Source: Eopsaltria australis (taxonomy: Eukaryota; Chordata; Aves; Passeriformes; Petroicidae). Taken from it: DNA of 64,000 nt. Shown here piece by piece: positions 12,621 through 23,990 of this stretch (positions within the stretch are counted from its first letter, which is position 1; the number at the start of each line of letters is the position of its first letter). A model generated the notes under the pieces. It had not been told where the DNA came from. It did not search any database and was given only the letters and a program-made list of their open reading frames with translations. A program made the translations under genes and the position numbers. The stretch spans positions 1,612,001 through 1,676,000 of the forward strand of contig JAVTVJ010000117.1 of NCBI GenBank assembly GCA_034509425.1. Direction: 5' to 3'.

Positions 12621-13193
12621 TGTTGTGGTGGTTCGGAACCAGAGGACTTCCGGACAGGTTCCACGGACAGAGGGTTTCCCCCCGGAGCTCCCAGGGGCAG
12701 CAGTTGGACCACCAATCCACGGACCCAAGCTCCTGCTATTGGTTACTGGACTTGTCTGTTATGTATTCCCGCTCTGGGAAATTCCCTGTCACTCCATAGT
12801 TCATTCGTTGTTCTCTCTGTTCCTCTCCCCTTCCTAAACCCCATTTGATCATGTACCCCAGCCCCTCCCCTGTATTGTCCCCTGCCCTCATCCTATTGGG
12901 TGTTGTTCCTCCCTTAAATACCGATGTAATAAGCTGCTCTTGGCTCTTGGTCCATGTGCTCCCTTTGGAGGCAATTAACCTACCGAAATCACATACCAAG
13001 AGACCTCCTTCTCTGGTAGTTCTTTGCTATTTCACCACGCTCCGGGGGCAACACCTCCCCGGACCGAAACGCAGACCAGCTGTGCCCGTTGTCGGCACTC
13101 CGAGGAAGTCTTCCCAATCGCGAACGGCTTCCTAGGGTAGCGCTGGGACTCTGCTGCCGGTACCAAGGTGGGACCGAAGCAGGGAACGCAACA
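12621..13193 (+). mobile_element. Solo LTR of an endogenous retrovirus, ERVK-like
   Basis: A 573-bp element begins TGTTG and ends CAACA, a short terminal inverted repeat of the canonical TG...CA type. It is flanked by identical 6-bp copies of gggatg (12615-12620 and 13194-13199). A 6-bp duplication is typical of class II/ERVK insertions. A TATA-like ttaaata lies at 12914-12920. The 3' third is dense in CpG (ccggaccgaaacgcag, aatcgcgaacgg), suggesting a fairly young insertion. No internal gag/pol/env sequence or second LTR is present, so it looks like the product of LTR-LTR recombination. The family assignment comes from duplication length and general form, not a database match. Confidence 0.82.
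12914..12920 (+). promoter_or_regulatory. TATA-like element in the LTR
   Basis: The ttaaata motif sits mid-LTR, upstream of the CpG-rich part that would correspond to R/U5. This is the expected position for the U3 promoter of a retroviral LTR. Activity cannot be judged from sequence. Confidence 0.35.
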
Positions 13194-13199
13194 GGGATG

Positions 13200-14037
13200 A
13201 ATCCTTCACCCCACCTCAGATCAAAAGATGTCAGAAGTGTGCTCCTCAACTGAGAGTGTAGGCTGGGTCCCAATGAGACATTATTAGCCAGGGCATGGGA
13301 CAACTGAATCCCTCTGAATGTTGTGACAGTCCCTTTGTTGAAACAGGTACCACCCAAATGTGTCTTTGTAAAGTCTTCATGTTGCAAATGAGCTAAATGT
13401 TGCTCATTATTTGTGTATGCCTCAGTTAAATTTTGATACTAGAAGATGGTGATAGTGAGAAAGAAAAATATCTGCGTTTTAACCTGTCTGACAGCCCTCT
13501 GCCTTGTTACAGCCTTCAGGAGTTTCTGATCATTGCAACAGATCATATTCTAGCGATTTTTTAACACTGGTAAATGCTGATCAAAGACATGCTTCAGACA
13601 GTGAATCTCTAGTAAATTAAGGCAGATTCGAAACATGTTCTCTAGAGCTCATAGGTTAGGGCTTTTTATTTTAAAAGTACTATATGTTTCATTGCAGCCC
13701 TTCAAAACACACACACACAAATAAATCAGGCAAATCAATCCGTAATGTACTGGAATTATGCCAGTAATTAATCTGTTTAACTACTGGGACTGAAAGAACA
13801 GATGGGAAAATGCATCCCTTTTCACCTGGAATAGCAGCGTTGTATCTTAAGTTCACAAGGCTCTAACAGCTCTGTAAACATTATTTTAGAATTCAGTCAT
13901 GACAGCTGTAATTCCAGTCTCTGTACCTGACCTCTTCCATACATTGGATGATTCATTGTGATTAACTCTTTTTGATACTTTTAACCAAAAAAAGAGAAAA
14001 TTGAAGGGAGAGAAGAGAATAAGAGGCAGCTGTGACT
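13200..14037. other. Unique DNA, no gene recognised
   Basis: Contains a short (CA)n of about 13 bp at 13707-13719. No supported exon or repeat family. Confidence 0.4.
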
Positions 14038-14193
14038 GTTTAACCTGGAGAAGAGGAGGTTTCCTATTAATGTGTATAAATGCCTGAAGGAAGGGTGCAA
14101 AAAGGGTTTTAGCCAGGCTCTTTTCAATGGTGCCCAGTGCCAGACCCAGGGGTAATGGGCACAGATTGAAACACAGGAAGTTCTCTCTGAAAA
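14038..14193 (+). mobile_element. CR1 LINE fragment, plus strand
   Basis: Reads forward as CR1 reverse transcriptase C-terminal coding sequence: 'aacctggagaagaggagg', 'tgtataaatgcctgaagga', 'gccaggctcttttcaatggt', 'gggcacagattgaaacac'. Frame-disrupting changes are present. It is one of only two plus-strand CR1s seen here. Its 3' side runs straight into the GGAATTCA/GGAA microsatellite, so the true LINE 3' end is missing. Confidence 0.8.
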
Positions 14194-14443
14194 GGAAGGA
14201 ATTCAGGAATTCAGGAATTCAGGAAGGAATTCAGGAAGGAATTCAGGAAGGAATTCAGGAAGGAAGGAAGGAAGGAAGGAAGGAAGGAAAAGAAAGGAAA
14301 AGAAAGGAAAAGAAAGGAAAAGAAAGGAAAAGAAAGGAAAAGAAAGGAAAAGAAAGGAAAAGAAAGGAAAAGAAAGGAAAAAAAGAAAGGAAAAGAAAGG
14401 AAAAGAAAGGAAAAGAAAGGAAAAAAAGAAAGGAAAAGAAAGG
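14194..14443 (+). repeat. Compound microsatellite: GGAATTCA, GGAA, GGAAAAGAAA
   Basis: Three successive phases are visible. First come ggaattca and ggaaggaattca units (to about 14257), then about eight GGAA units (14258-14289), then many copies of ggaaaagaaa with occasional extra As. Bases 14257-14443 are pure purine on this strand (187 nt). The long open frames on both strands here (Lys/Glu/Gly-rich and Phe/Leu/Ser-rich) are simple-repeat artefacts. Confidence 0.97.
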
Positions 14444-15548
14444 CTAGTTTGTAAAGACACAATCAAAAGCAAATGCTCAGTTGGTCTAAATCAGTCAGAG
14501 GAACTTGTCTAATAGTACCTATTTATTTTCTCTTCAGTAAATACATTCCCTGTCACATCATGTGGGAGTTCCATGCAGTTCCACATTTCTCCTGTTCTGA
14601 TCAAGGATGTGTCTCTCTTTGTTTATACAAGGCACTGACTGTCTTCAAGATATTAAGCAACCAGAGAGAAAACAAATGATTAAATGGATCTGCTGAAGTA
14701 AAAAAAGAAATATTACATTTAGGAGCATCTGACCCTCCATCTCCTAGCAGTTAAAAACTCAGGCTAGTGCCTAGATCAGCTGATCTCTGTTCCCCTTGTT
14801 CTCAGGAATAAAAGTGTATGCCCTGCTAACTGGACATTCATCACTTACCATTTAAAACCCTATTACTTTGTTCTGATTTCTACTTGATCAATAAAATAAA
14901 AAATACATTAACAGTGAAAAAACACATCAATGTCTATTAATTTCCTATTAACCCACAGTTCCTTTTTACCATCACTGCTGTAAGAAGGTACATCCAACTG
15001 CAGCCTATTCCTTTGTTCCTATAATGAACAAAGTATTAGGAATACAAGAGAAATATAGCAGAACACCTGATCATTAAACCATGATGATTAAGAACTATTA
15101 ATGCCATAATGACCCGTCTTCCTTGGCATTAAAGAGTGATATGTATGTTAATTCATCTATCCAAAGTTATTATATTTAAAAGCTATTAATGGTCAAGTTA
15201 TTCATACACATAGAAGCTTTATTGGTTTGGGTGGATTTTTGGAATGTGAGCTATGAAATTAAAACATTTTCATTCTGTTGGTTCATATTAATTGCCTCCA
15301 ACCTTCTTAATTGAGATGTTTGGCCAAGAATTATTCTATTTATTTTCAAAAATATTTTAGAACACAGGGAAAATTCCAATGAACTAGAGTAAAATTCTTA
15401 TGACCCAATATTTTAAAACAAAAATGTGAGTAACGGTAATTGCAGCACTAAATTTTAGTCTGACATCTAGCCTGGGGGAAGAAAATAGCCTGAACAATAT
15501 GTGAATTGATTAATAAGGAATTTAAATGGCAGTACATAAATCAGAGTT
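14444..15548. other. Unique AT-rich DNA, no gene recognised
   Basis: No repeat family or exon could be supported. Confidence 0.4.
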
Positions 15549-15772
15549 CCATGATAGACTCATAGTATAATCTGAGTTGCATGGGACCCACAAGGGTCAT
15601 CAAGTCCAGCCCCTGGCCCTGCACAGGACAGCCCCAAGAGTCACACCATGTGCCTGAGAGAGTTGTCCAAACTCTCCTTGAACTCTGCCAGGCTTGGTGC
15701 TCTGACCACTTCCCTGGGGAGCCTTTTCCAGTGCCCAACCACCCTCTGGGTGAAGAACCTTTTTCTAAGTGT
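15549..15772 (-). mobile_element. CR1 LINE fragment, 3' end
   Basis: Ordered reverse-strand CR1 blocks: 'tctgagttgcatgggaccc', 'atcaagtccagcccctggc', 'gagagttgtccaaactctcc', 'ttccctggggagcc' and 'gggtgaagaaccttttt'. It is 5'-truncated after about 220 bp. Same subfamily as the copies at 6211 and 11589. Confidence 0.9.
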
Positions 15773-16529
15773 GAGAATAGATCTTTTAAAAGAATATAAT
15801 GTGTATTTTTTTTTCTTAAGACAGCAGGCTTGGATGAAAGACAATAATGTCAAAACAGCAGAAATCACTATGGTATTTGACTTTACACCAGAAACAACTT
15901 GTACAAGAGCTAGGAGGATATGAAACAAATATGTAGATGTTGAACTTTTTACAACCCGTTGACTGATAGTTTTTGACATGAAATTGCAAACAGAGTGTAT
16001 ATTTAGTTGGGTTTCTAAGCAGAAAATACTGAAAAGAGAGGTTACTGAGACACTCCAAAAGTGTGCTTTTATCAACTGTCAAGCTCTTTATGAAAGAATA
16101 AAGAATAATATATTGGCCCCTTTCCTCTTGGAAATTAGCAACTTTAGAAAAAAACATGACTTCTGAGTGTAACATAGTCAGAAATTATAATATGACTCTT
16201 GGATACACAAATTTGAGGATTTTTGAGTGCATGAACAGAAAAAACACAGCCTCTCGATTTGATAAAGTATCACAGCTGTAAGATTGCTCCTTCTAATTCT
16301 GGTCTCCACTCATTCATTTCAGGAAGGATATCAAAATTATTACAAAGGTCACATGGGTAACTTAGACTGCCCACCAGTTATCACATACAGATCTGAAAAG
16401 TGAACTAAAGCTGCCTCTATCTTTCAGGTGATCACACAGAAAGATCTAACCTAGACTAAAAAGATCAGACAAGAAATAAGTTATGAGCTGTCAACGGGCA
16501 AGGTGCTTAACCATCAGAACAACTTATCA
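15773..16529. other. Unique DNA, no gene recognised
   Basis: No supported exon or repeat family. Confidence 0.4.
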
Positions 16530-16534
16530 ACAGC

Positions 16535-17143
16535 TGTGATGTATAGCTCGCTGGTTCCTCTGTCCAGCCCGGTGAAGTATGACAGATTCCAGCTGGCTAT
16601 ATTTCCAGGAGTGCCCCTGTCCCCAGGGCACTCTGGCAGCGTCCCGTAAACACTTAGCCAGAGAAACTGCGGCCTGCGTTGGTGGTGCAGGGACTGAGCT
16701 CGGTTTAGCTATCAGCTGAAGAGAATAGCGAGACGGCTCTTGGAGTGCCTTTAATTCTGAGTGGCTTTTTTGCAGAAAGCTCCACACACAGGGGAGGCAG
16801 GAATCCAAGAGGGTGAGGGGCCCTCAGACACAGCCTTAAGAGTTATCTCATAACTCATAACCTCCCCCACGGGGTCTGGGGGAGGATAGGGAAGGTCCAG
16901 GGTTACGTGGTCCTATGGGATGGGGAAGGAAAGGGTCCCAGGAGATAACATGGGATAGTACAAAGGCTCTTGGGGGGAGGGAGGAGATGATGGACACCAG
17001 CAGTGGCTACTCTGGTTTGTCCTGGGTTAAACCATGGTCACTCCATTTTCCAGGGGGTTCCTAGCCCTTTGGACTTTCTCCACCAGTGATCTTTCTCCTT
17101 TTCTAAATCATCTCCCCCTGGGGTCTCCAAGGACACATCCACA
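16535..17143 (-). mobile_element. Probable solo LTR, minus strand, older
   Basis: On the minus strand the element would start TGTGGATG and end CATCACA, giving near-matching inverted ends (TGTGgATG versus TGTGATG). The flanks are acagc (16530-16534) and gcagc (17144-17148), a 5-bp duplication with one mismatch. A minus-strand attaaa polyadenylation signal lies at about 16750. A ggtttaacccaggaca-like block, often seen in avian LTRs, lies near 17025. No internal retroviral genes are seen. Ends and family are less certain than for the LTRs at 12621 and 27724. Confidence 0.5.
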
Positions 17144-17148
17144 GCAGC

Positions 17149-18058
17149 TACAGTGATGGATTTTCTATCCCTGGAAAATTTTAAATAAATATTGAATGCT
17201 TTTCTGAAAGCTCCATCTCAAGTCAAGGAGTGTTAATGGTCTTGAGAAAGGAATCAGTTAAATCATGTTCTATGGTTTGGTTTATGCATTTTACACTGGA
17301 TAATTACTATAGTTTCTTCTGGCTTTAAAAGCTGCTACAGTAGGAAAAAAGCAAGACATTCAAGAATTGTAACCGATGTTTGAGGACAAGAATTTAGCAT
17401 TTTCTTATTTAATACTTGAGTGGATGACAAGGGTCCACTGTCCATGATGAGACAGTGACTTCTGAATTCTGTCATAGTTACTGTTTCCAGTATGTTTATA
17501 TAGGGAGATCTATCACTGTTCAGGCTTATTTTACATCAGTAACCTGATGCTGAATTTTTTTGAAAGGCTGGAAACTAGAATCCCTAGTTTCACAGAGAAT
17601 CTTGAGTATAACGTGAAGTCATGGTCCTTCAGCTTCTCAGTGAAAGTTCTGAAAATGATCTAGGGAAAGCTTAACCATCTGTTCAAGCTTCCTCTGTTAC
17701 AGATATTGACATTTGCTAAAGGCAGCTCTACTTTTCCCAAACAGCTCCCTGCTGTCCAGTTATTTCAGCTCCCAGCCAACCAAACCTTGTGAAACCTGGT
17801 TGCTTAACTCATCCTTATCATATAATTTGGATTTTTTTTCCAAAGTAGCCACTTCTGGTTTCCACAAATATCCTCTGAGACTTTGAGGAAAAGGTAATTT
17901 TATATCCTCTGCTACAAATACCCAACTGTTTATCCAAACTCATTTCACACAGCTTCTACCTGCTTATCTTCACTATTGGAATGGTAAGGTCTTGGCTGTA
18001 AAGACAAATTAATCAGTTAACCAATGCAGGATATCTTACTGTGAGGACCCTGATTTAA
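17149..18058. other. Unique DNA, no gene recognised
   Basis: No supported exon or repeat family. Confidence 0.4.
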
Positions 18059-18686
18059 TTCATAGACTCACAGGATTGTTTGGGTTGGCAGGGATGTTAA
18101 AGATCTTGTCATTCCAGGGCCTCTACCATAGGCAGGGACACCTTCCACTAGACCATGTTGCTTTAAGCCTCATCTAGCCTGGCCTTGAACTCTTCCAGGA
18201 ATGGAGCATCCACATCTTTGGGCAGCCTGTGCCAGTGCCTTACCACCCCCACAGGGAAGGATTTCTTCCTTATATTCAATTTAAATCTATCCTCTTTCAG
18301 TGAAAAACCATTCCATCTTGTCCTATCACTACAGGCCCTCACCAAAAGTCTCTCCAGAAGTCTTGTAAGCCCCCATTAAGTACTGGCAGGCTGCAAAAAA
18401 GTGTCCCTGAAGCCTTATTTTCTCCAGACTGAATAGCCCAAGCTCTCTCAACCTGTCTTTGCAGAACAAGTTCTCCATCCCTCTGATCATCTTCATGGTC
18501 CCCTCTCAACTCACTCCAGTAGGTCAATGTCATTCCTGTGCTCAGGACCCAGGTGGAGTCTCACTAGGACAGAGTATTGGGGGAGAATCACTTCCCACAG
18601 CCTGCTGGTCACCCTTCTTTTGCTGCAGCCCAGGATTTTTTGCCTTTCTGGGCTGCAAGTGCACATTGTTGCTGTATCGTCAAGCA
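18059..18686 (-). mobile_element. CR1 LINE fragment, about 630 bp
   Basis: Reverse-strand CR1 with 'ggattgtttgggttggcag', 'gcagggacaccttccactag', 'gggcagcctgtgccagtgcc', 'atttcttccttatattcaat', 'cttgtcctatcactacagg' and, at the far end, 'tgggctgcaagtgcacattg'. It therefore covers the 3' UTR and the last part of the reverse transcriptase frame. It is interrupted by frameshifts and stops. Same subfamily as the copies at 11345 and 45902. Confidence 0.9.
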
Positions 18687-21600
18687 TCAGTAACTTTACA
18701 AAGATCTCAGGAAGTTCACAGAACTCACACTGTGAGAAATAATGCAGAGAACATTAACGTATCTTTTTCCCCCTCATACATTCATTTAAATCAAATAAAT
18801 CCACTCTAAAGCCTAATTCTGACTCTGTCAGAGGTCTCTTATTATGTTATTGTGATCACATGTAACAGCATGAAATCAGTGATGTAAATCTATACATAAC
18901 ACGTGTTAGTTAATGGTTTTCTAAGTGTATTGAAAACTCAGTCTGATTCCAGAGGTTTACAGTGCTTCAACATTTAAATCTATATCAAAGCATCCTTCCC
19001 ACTAGCAGTTTCATGATGACCAGTTTAGTCAAACTTTGCTGTACATCTCCTCTACAGTGCTTAATGTATTCAAATAAGCCAAGAATATGACAAACAGGAA
19101 TTATTAAATACCACCAGTCTAGGTGCGAAAAAAGCTTTATAGAGATTAATAAAACTACAAGGGTAATAAAGCAAAACCTTTCAACTCATGGGAAAATAAT
19201 AATCCCTTTTATAACATTTCTGATATTTAAGGTTATTGAGGCTGGAATTACTTTGTCTTAGTTATTGATTTCCAAGCCTTCATGATTACTGTTCTTTAAA
19301 CATTGCAGACTCATAGTGTGCTTTGCTGCAGACTCTAAACCAACAAGTAGCTGAAAGGCCACTGGAGTCCCAAAACCACAACATTCCACACGAGGTCTTT
19401 TTTCCATCTTCAACTGACACATGAAATTTCTCTTTAGGCCCTTTTCTCTACCAAAATTAAAATTACATCCCACCAACCTCCCATCCTCACTTCAGCTTGC
19501 TAGTCAGTGATTAACAGTAGTCTTTGTAAACAATTATTTCTTCCTTTACATTAATCAGTAGGAGCAGAGTGATTCACTCCACCAAAAAACATGAAAGTCC
19601 TGCTAGGTCATCTGTCCTTCCCTCCACTGGAGCAGAAGGTATAAGCCTATGCCCAATTGGCTCAATTCTTGGGGCTCAAATATCTCTCTACTCTTTTTTT
19701 AGCCTAATAGGCAAGTTATCAGGGAATTTTCTCCTTAACTGGTGATTTAGAAGCTCTCATTTGCACCTCTAGAAATGGATAAATGAGCATTTCAGAGGTT
19801 CATGGTTTCAAGTAGATGAAAACTACACTGATGAAAGACCCTTCTATGTTGCCAGAGTAGCCTCAAAGACAGCTTTGGTCTGTCTTTTTAGCACAATGAG
19901 ACTCAGGCTCAGAAATCTATAACAGTCAGGATGTCCATAAAGCCAGAGGCCCCAGCCTGGTACGTACTGGGCTCATGATGCCCATTTGGAGCAGGGAGCT
20001 GCACCCACATCCTTCACACACAGAGAGACATGGAGAACGTGGCACAGAGAATAAAAGCTGCAGGATAGCAACACTTGTTCCTGTACAGAAGGAGTTTGCC
20101 ATCTCCAAGGCAAGAATGAATGAAATTCCAGCTGTGCTGCACTCTGCACATCTACTCTTCCCATCGCCCTTCAAACTTGAGAAAAAGGAGATTATTGTTT
20201 CTTCTCCTTCAAGAGCTATTCTCTTGATTAAGCAGCTCTTTCACCTCCCCTGGATGAGGCTGCACTTGGACAGCAGGTGAGGGGAGATTGATTTTACATG
20301 ATGCCAGTGATGGGAAGACCCTTAGCCATAAGGGGCATAGAAAGAGCATAATAATTATTATGGCATTTTCAGTGTCATTACACATATAGAAGAGAAGAGA
20401 GGAAACTGTGGGATATCTAAGTGGTAGAAAGAAAACTGAAGCCATTACTGATATCTTAATATCTGCTCAGTATTTAGCAGAAGAGCCTTACCAGGCTTCA
20501 GCCTCTCAGTCGGGAGGAATTACAATGCCATATGAATAATAGATGAAGTGCTATTTTGATGATGTAAATTAGTATTAATGCAGAAGATTATTTTAATAGT
20601 GTGCATAAATGGAATTTTCAGTGCTGAAAGGAACCCTAATTAAATCTGATTCTTTCAACCATTCGCTGCTACGCCACTCAGCATTTTGGCAGGGGGGAGG
20701 CTGTTTGTTTTCTCTCTAACACTTATTTCTGTCTCCTCTTTAAATCATTTATTGTTATATTTAGTCACTACAATCAAAAAGTAGAATAAAACCCTAATGA
20801 TGAAGTCAAACAAGAAGCCTTTTAATAATGCAGAGCACGCCGTAGCAGAAGGAAAACATGCCAGTACCTAGGGAGAGTCATACTGGGGACAGGAATACTT
20901 GAATGCTAGGAAGCTGCAGAAACTACTTTCCATTCTTCTTGCTTGTTTGTAACAGAACTTTGGAATTTCATCAGCACAGAATGGCCAAGAACTGCTCCTG
21001 CAGAAAGCCCACGGGATTTTGTTGCCTTGACCTTTGCTTTGCCCATTGCACACAACATATACAATGTGTACTGCTCAGTGATATACATTCACCATTACCA
21101 CGTAATTGGAACACTGCATTAGATCTGGCTTGGGAAAAACAGGCAGTCACATCACATCTTTCAAAGGCTTTTTGTCCCACAGGAATTTCCCATTCAGCCC
21201 TGCTCACATAAGAATGACTTCCCTATTTGGACTGACCTTCTGCAAGCTCAAGTGCTTCTAAATAATATTTTCTAATCCATGTGCAGGAAAAGAATTATAT
21301 CAATAAGAATACTGTACTGCCTGTCACGTGCTGTGCTGGTCTTTCAAGCAATATTTATGACCATGTATTTGCTATAAAGTAGAATGAACAATGACAAAAT
21401 ATCAATGGCATATTCATTTGAAGAATCATTACTTATATGTTTTATGACAAGGCTGTTCCATAATTTATTGTAAAGCTCTGTAAATACACTGTGCAATAGT
21501 TTCTAATGTATGTTCACGATACGTTACTGCAGCACTGAGATTAAAATCAGGTGTTTATTACTGAGGCATTTTTAATCTGGTACAAATCATAAAGGAGAGG

Positions 21601-22309
21601 CCAAAAGTGACTCACCAGCTTGGTAGAAATTTGAGTTAATTAAATACTCACATGAGAACAATAGTTGCTGTCAAACTGGATGGCCATTGACAACAGACTG
21701 CAGAGCTTCTGCATTCAGGACACTGAATGAGGCTTATTTCAAGTTCATTTCATTTGCTTTTGTTCTGGTGATGTTGGTACAGATATAAATGCCTGTTTAC
21801 AGATAAAAAAATAGTTTTTTGAACCACTCCCCTGGATAAAGAAAGCCATGAGGAGTTTAAGTTTTTCTTGTTCTCCTGCAGCCTTCAATAACATCTCTCT
21901 CAGGTAGGGATGGAGGTTATCACCCCTGCATGTCCAGGCTTTCCATCTCCATAGATGCCACTGGCTCCCCAAACCTGCCAGCAGAGCAGATGGCATCAGT
22001 GCACCTCAACCAAGTTCTGAAGGATTGAGAGAGCTACACACCCAGGCCATGGAGAAGAGCAAAGAGGAGATGAAACCCTCTGTGATCAAGGCACAGATAT
22101 TTGTGCTGTACACATCTACCCTTCAATAAAGTCATAACTGGTTTTCCTCCTAAATCACATTGTTTTACTAAAGAGAACATCATTTTGAAGTGTGCACTCA
22201 CCACTTCTGTCTCCTCCAGATCCATCCCATCTTTTCAAGGATGCTCACAAAATGTGCCCCCTGACCTCTTGCTGGCCAGCTCAGCTTGCTCTGGGAAGGC
22301 AGCACTGCT

Positions 22310-22520
22310 CAGTTGGCTGACTCACCACAGCACAGGTTTTTGAGGGTTCCCCCCATCACTCCCTTGATTGCTTCCAACCACAGAACTAGACTAGGAGAAT
22401 AAACAAATTTATTGACCAAGTGCACCAGGTCAGACCTGGGTGCAAACACAGCATACAATGTATTGCAGAAAAAAGGTTCCAGGAGCAAACCAGTTAAGTT
22501 CACAAACCCCAGTGGGCTTG
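22310..22520 (-). mobile_element. Possible LTR fragment (doubtful)
   Basis: On the minus strand a caataaatttg polyadenylation-type signal is followed within about 100 bp by a GC-richer stretch. This resembles the 3' part of an avian LTR such as the one at 61908. No clean ends or target duplication could be found. Confidence 0.2.
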
Positions 22521-23926
22521 GGGAAGCATCAGTTCAGGTCCATCACCAATAAATCTATTTCAACACTAATATCTGTGGTCACATTTAATTTTCTCCTATG
22601 ACTTGTGTTGTGCTTCCTCTGTGCTGTTCTTCAGGGCCAGTACCAGGGTGAGATTTTTCAGTAAGACCTGCACCTTGCACAAAAATGGGAGGTTAAAATA
22701 ATATGTGGCTAATAATTAACTCATCTTCTCATAATTTTAAACTCCTCATAACAATATATTAAAAAATATAGTGCAGTCATAGACCCAAAGGTATATCATT
22801 GCCATCAGTGTCATAAAAACTGCTCTCAGAGAAGCAATAATGAGAATTCCAGCATTGCATATTCTCAGCCAACTTTCAGGGTTTGTAATGTGTCACTGCT
22901 ACTTGTCTGCAGTCATTAAGGAGGTCATCTGACAAGACAGACCTGAACTTGGACTTCAATATTTTCATCATGCAAATTTAAGCTTCACTCAGACGCGTTG
23001 ATCTGAAAGAGGCACTTAATCAAAAGGGATCTCTGCTCAGAAAGAGAAAGCTGAGGTTTTCCCAGTAATGGCTAAAAATAAGGTTGTCGTGGCTGTGCAT
23101 TTAATTGCACATCTGTTTGCAAGGTTATGATTTCCATTCCAGTTCACTGACATTTATTTTCAAGACACTTCCAATCTGATTAGAAATTCTGCATATAAGT
23201 CTAGCAGCCACAAAACTAGCAAAGAGATGTGTTGTAGCTGAAGATAGAAAGTGTCAGCTTAAAAAGCTCCTTAATATTTTCCAAATACTTTGAGTTCATC
23301 ATCTTAGGAAAGTTTGTTTCTTCTTTGACTTACTTTTGAAATTTAGAGAAAATAAATTTGTTTTTAACTAGGCTAAGTTTGAGCTTCATTCCGAAAGCAG
23401 TGACTGAAGAAATATTTTGTGTCTGTTTTACTTTTACCTTGAATTTCATGATTAAGCTCTTTATGTTTGGATGTCAGCTCAAAAATTTAAGCTAAAATCC
23501 AGACACATGTAGAGGACAACTGAGGCCTTTGTCCTGCTCTCATCCAAGTAGTGCCATATTTCTGGGAGAAGATTTTGAAATGTTGTCAGTGTTTTTTGTT
23601 GCAGTGTTGTGTGGAGAAGGCGGGCAGCTATAATGTGCACTATTAAAAGATAATTTTGAAAGTGTAAGTAATGGAATCTGACAGGGATGAAATTTTCTGT
23701 CCTTAGGATGGTCTGTGGGACCAAAGGAGTGCTGTTAACCTTAGCAGGGAATTAGGGACCATGGAAAGACAACTCTTTCCAGTGCAGTAACCTCATCACT
23801 CAGGCAAGGGAAAACCACCAGCTGCTGCTATTGAAACAAGTTGAGGAATGAGCACTTTCACATCTTCCATTTACCTTGTGAATAGCAAGAAAATGTTTCC
23901 TTGTTTCCTTCCAGTGGGTTTTCGGT

Positions 23927-23990
23927 TGTTTTTGGTTTTTTTTTTTTTTTTGTTTCGTTTTTTGTTTGTTTGGTTGGTTTTTTTTTTTGT
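23927..23990 (+). repeat. T/GTTT-rich low-complexity tract
   Basis: A run of 16 T is followed by gtttcg, tttgtttg and another T run. Simple low-complexity DNA without a recognised element attached. Confidence 0.9.

Noticed and set aside
14127..14472. Long open frames on both strands (Lys/Glu/Gly-rich and Phe/Leu/Ser-rich)
   Set aside because: They are translations of the GGAA/GGAAAAGAAA microsatellite, not genes.
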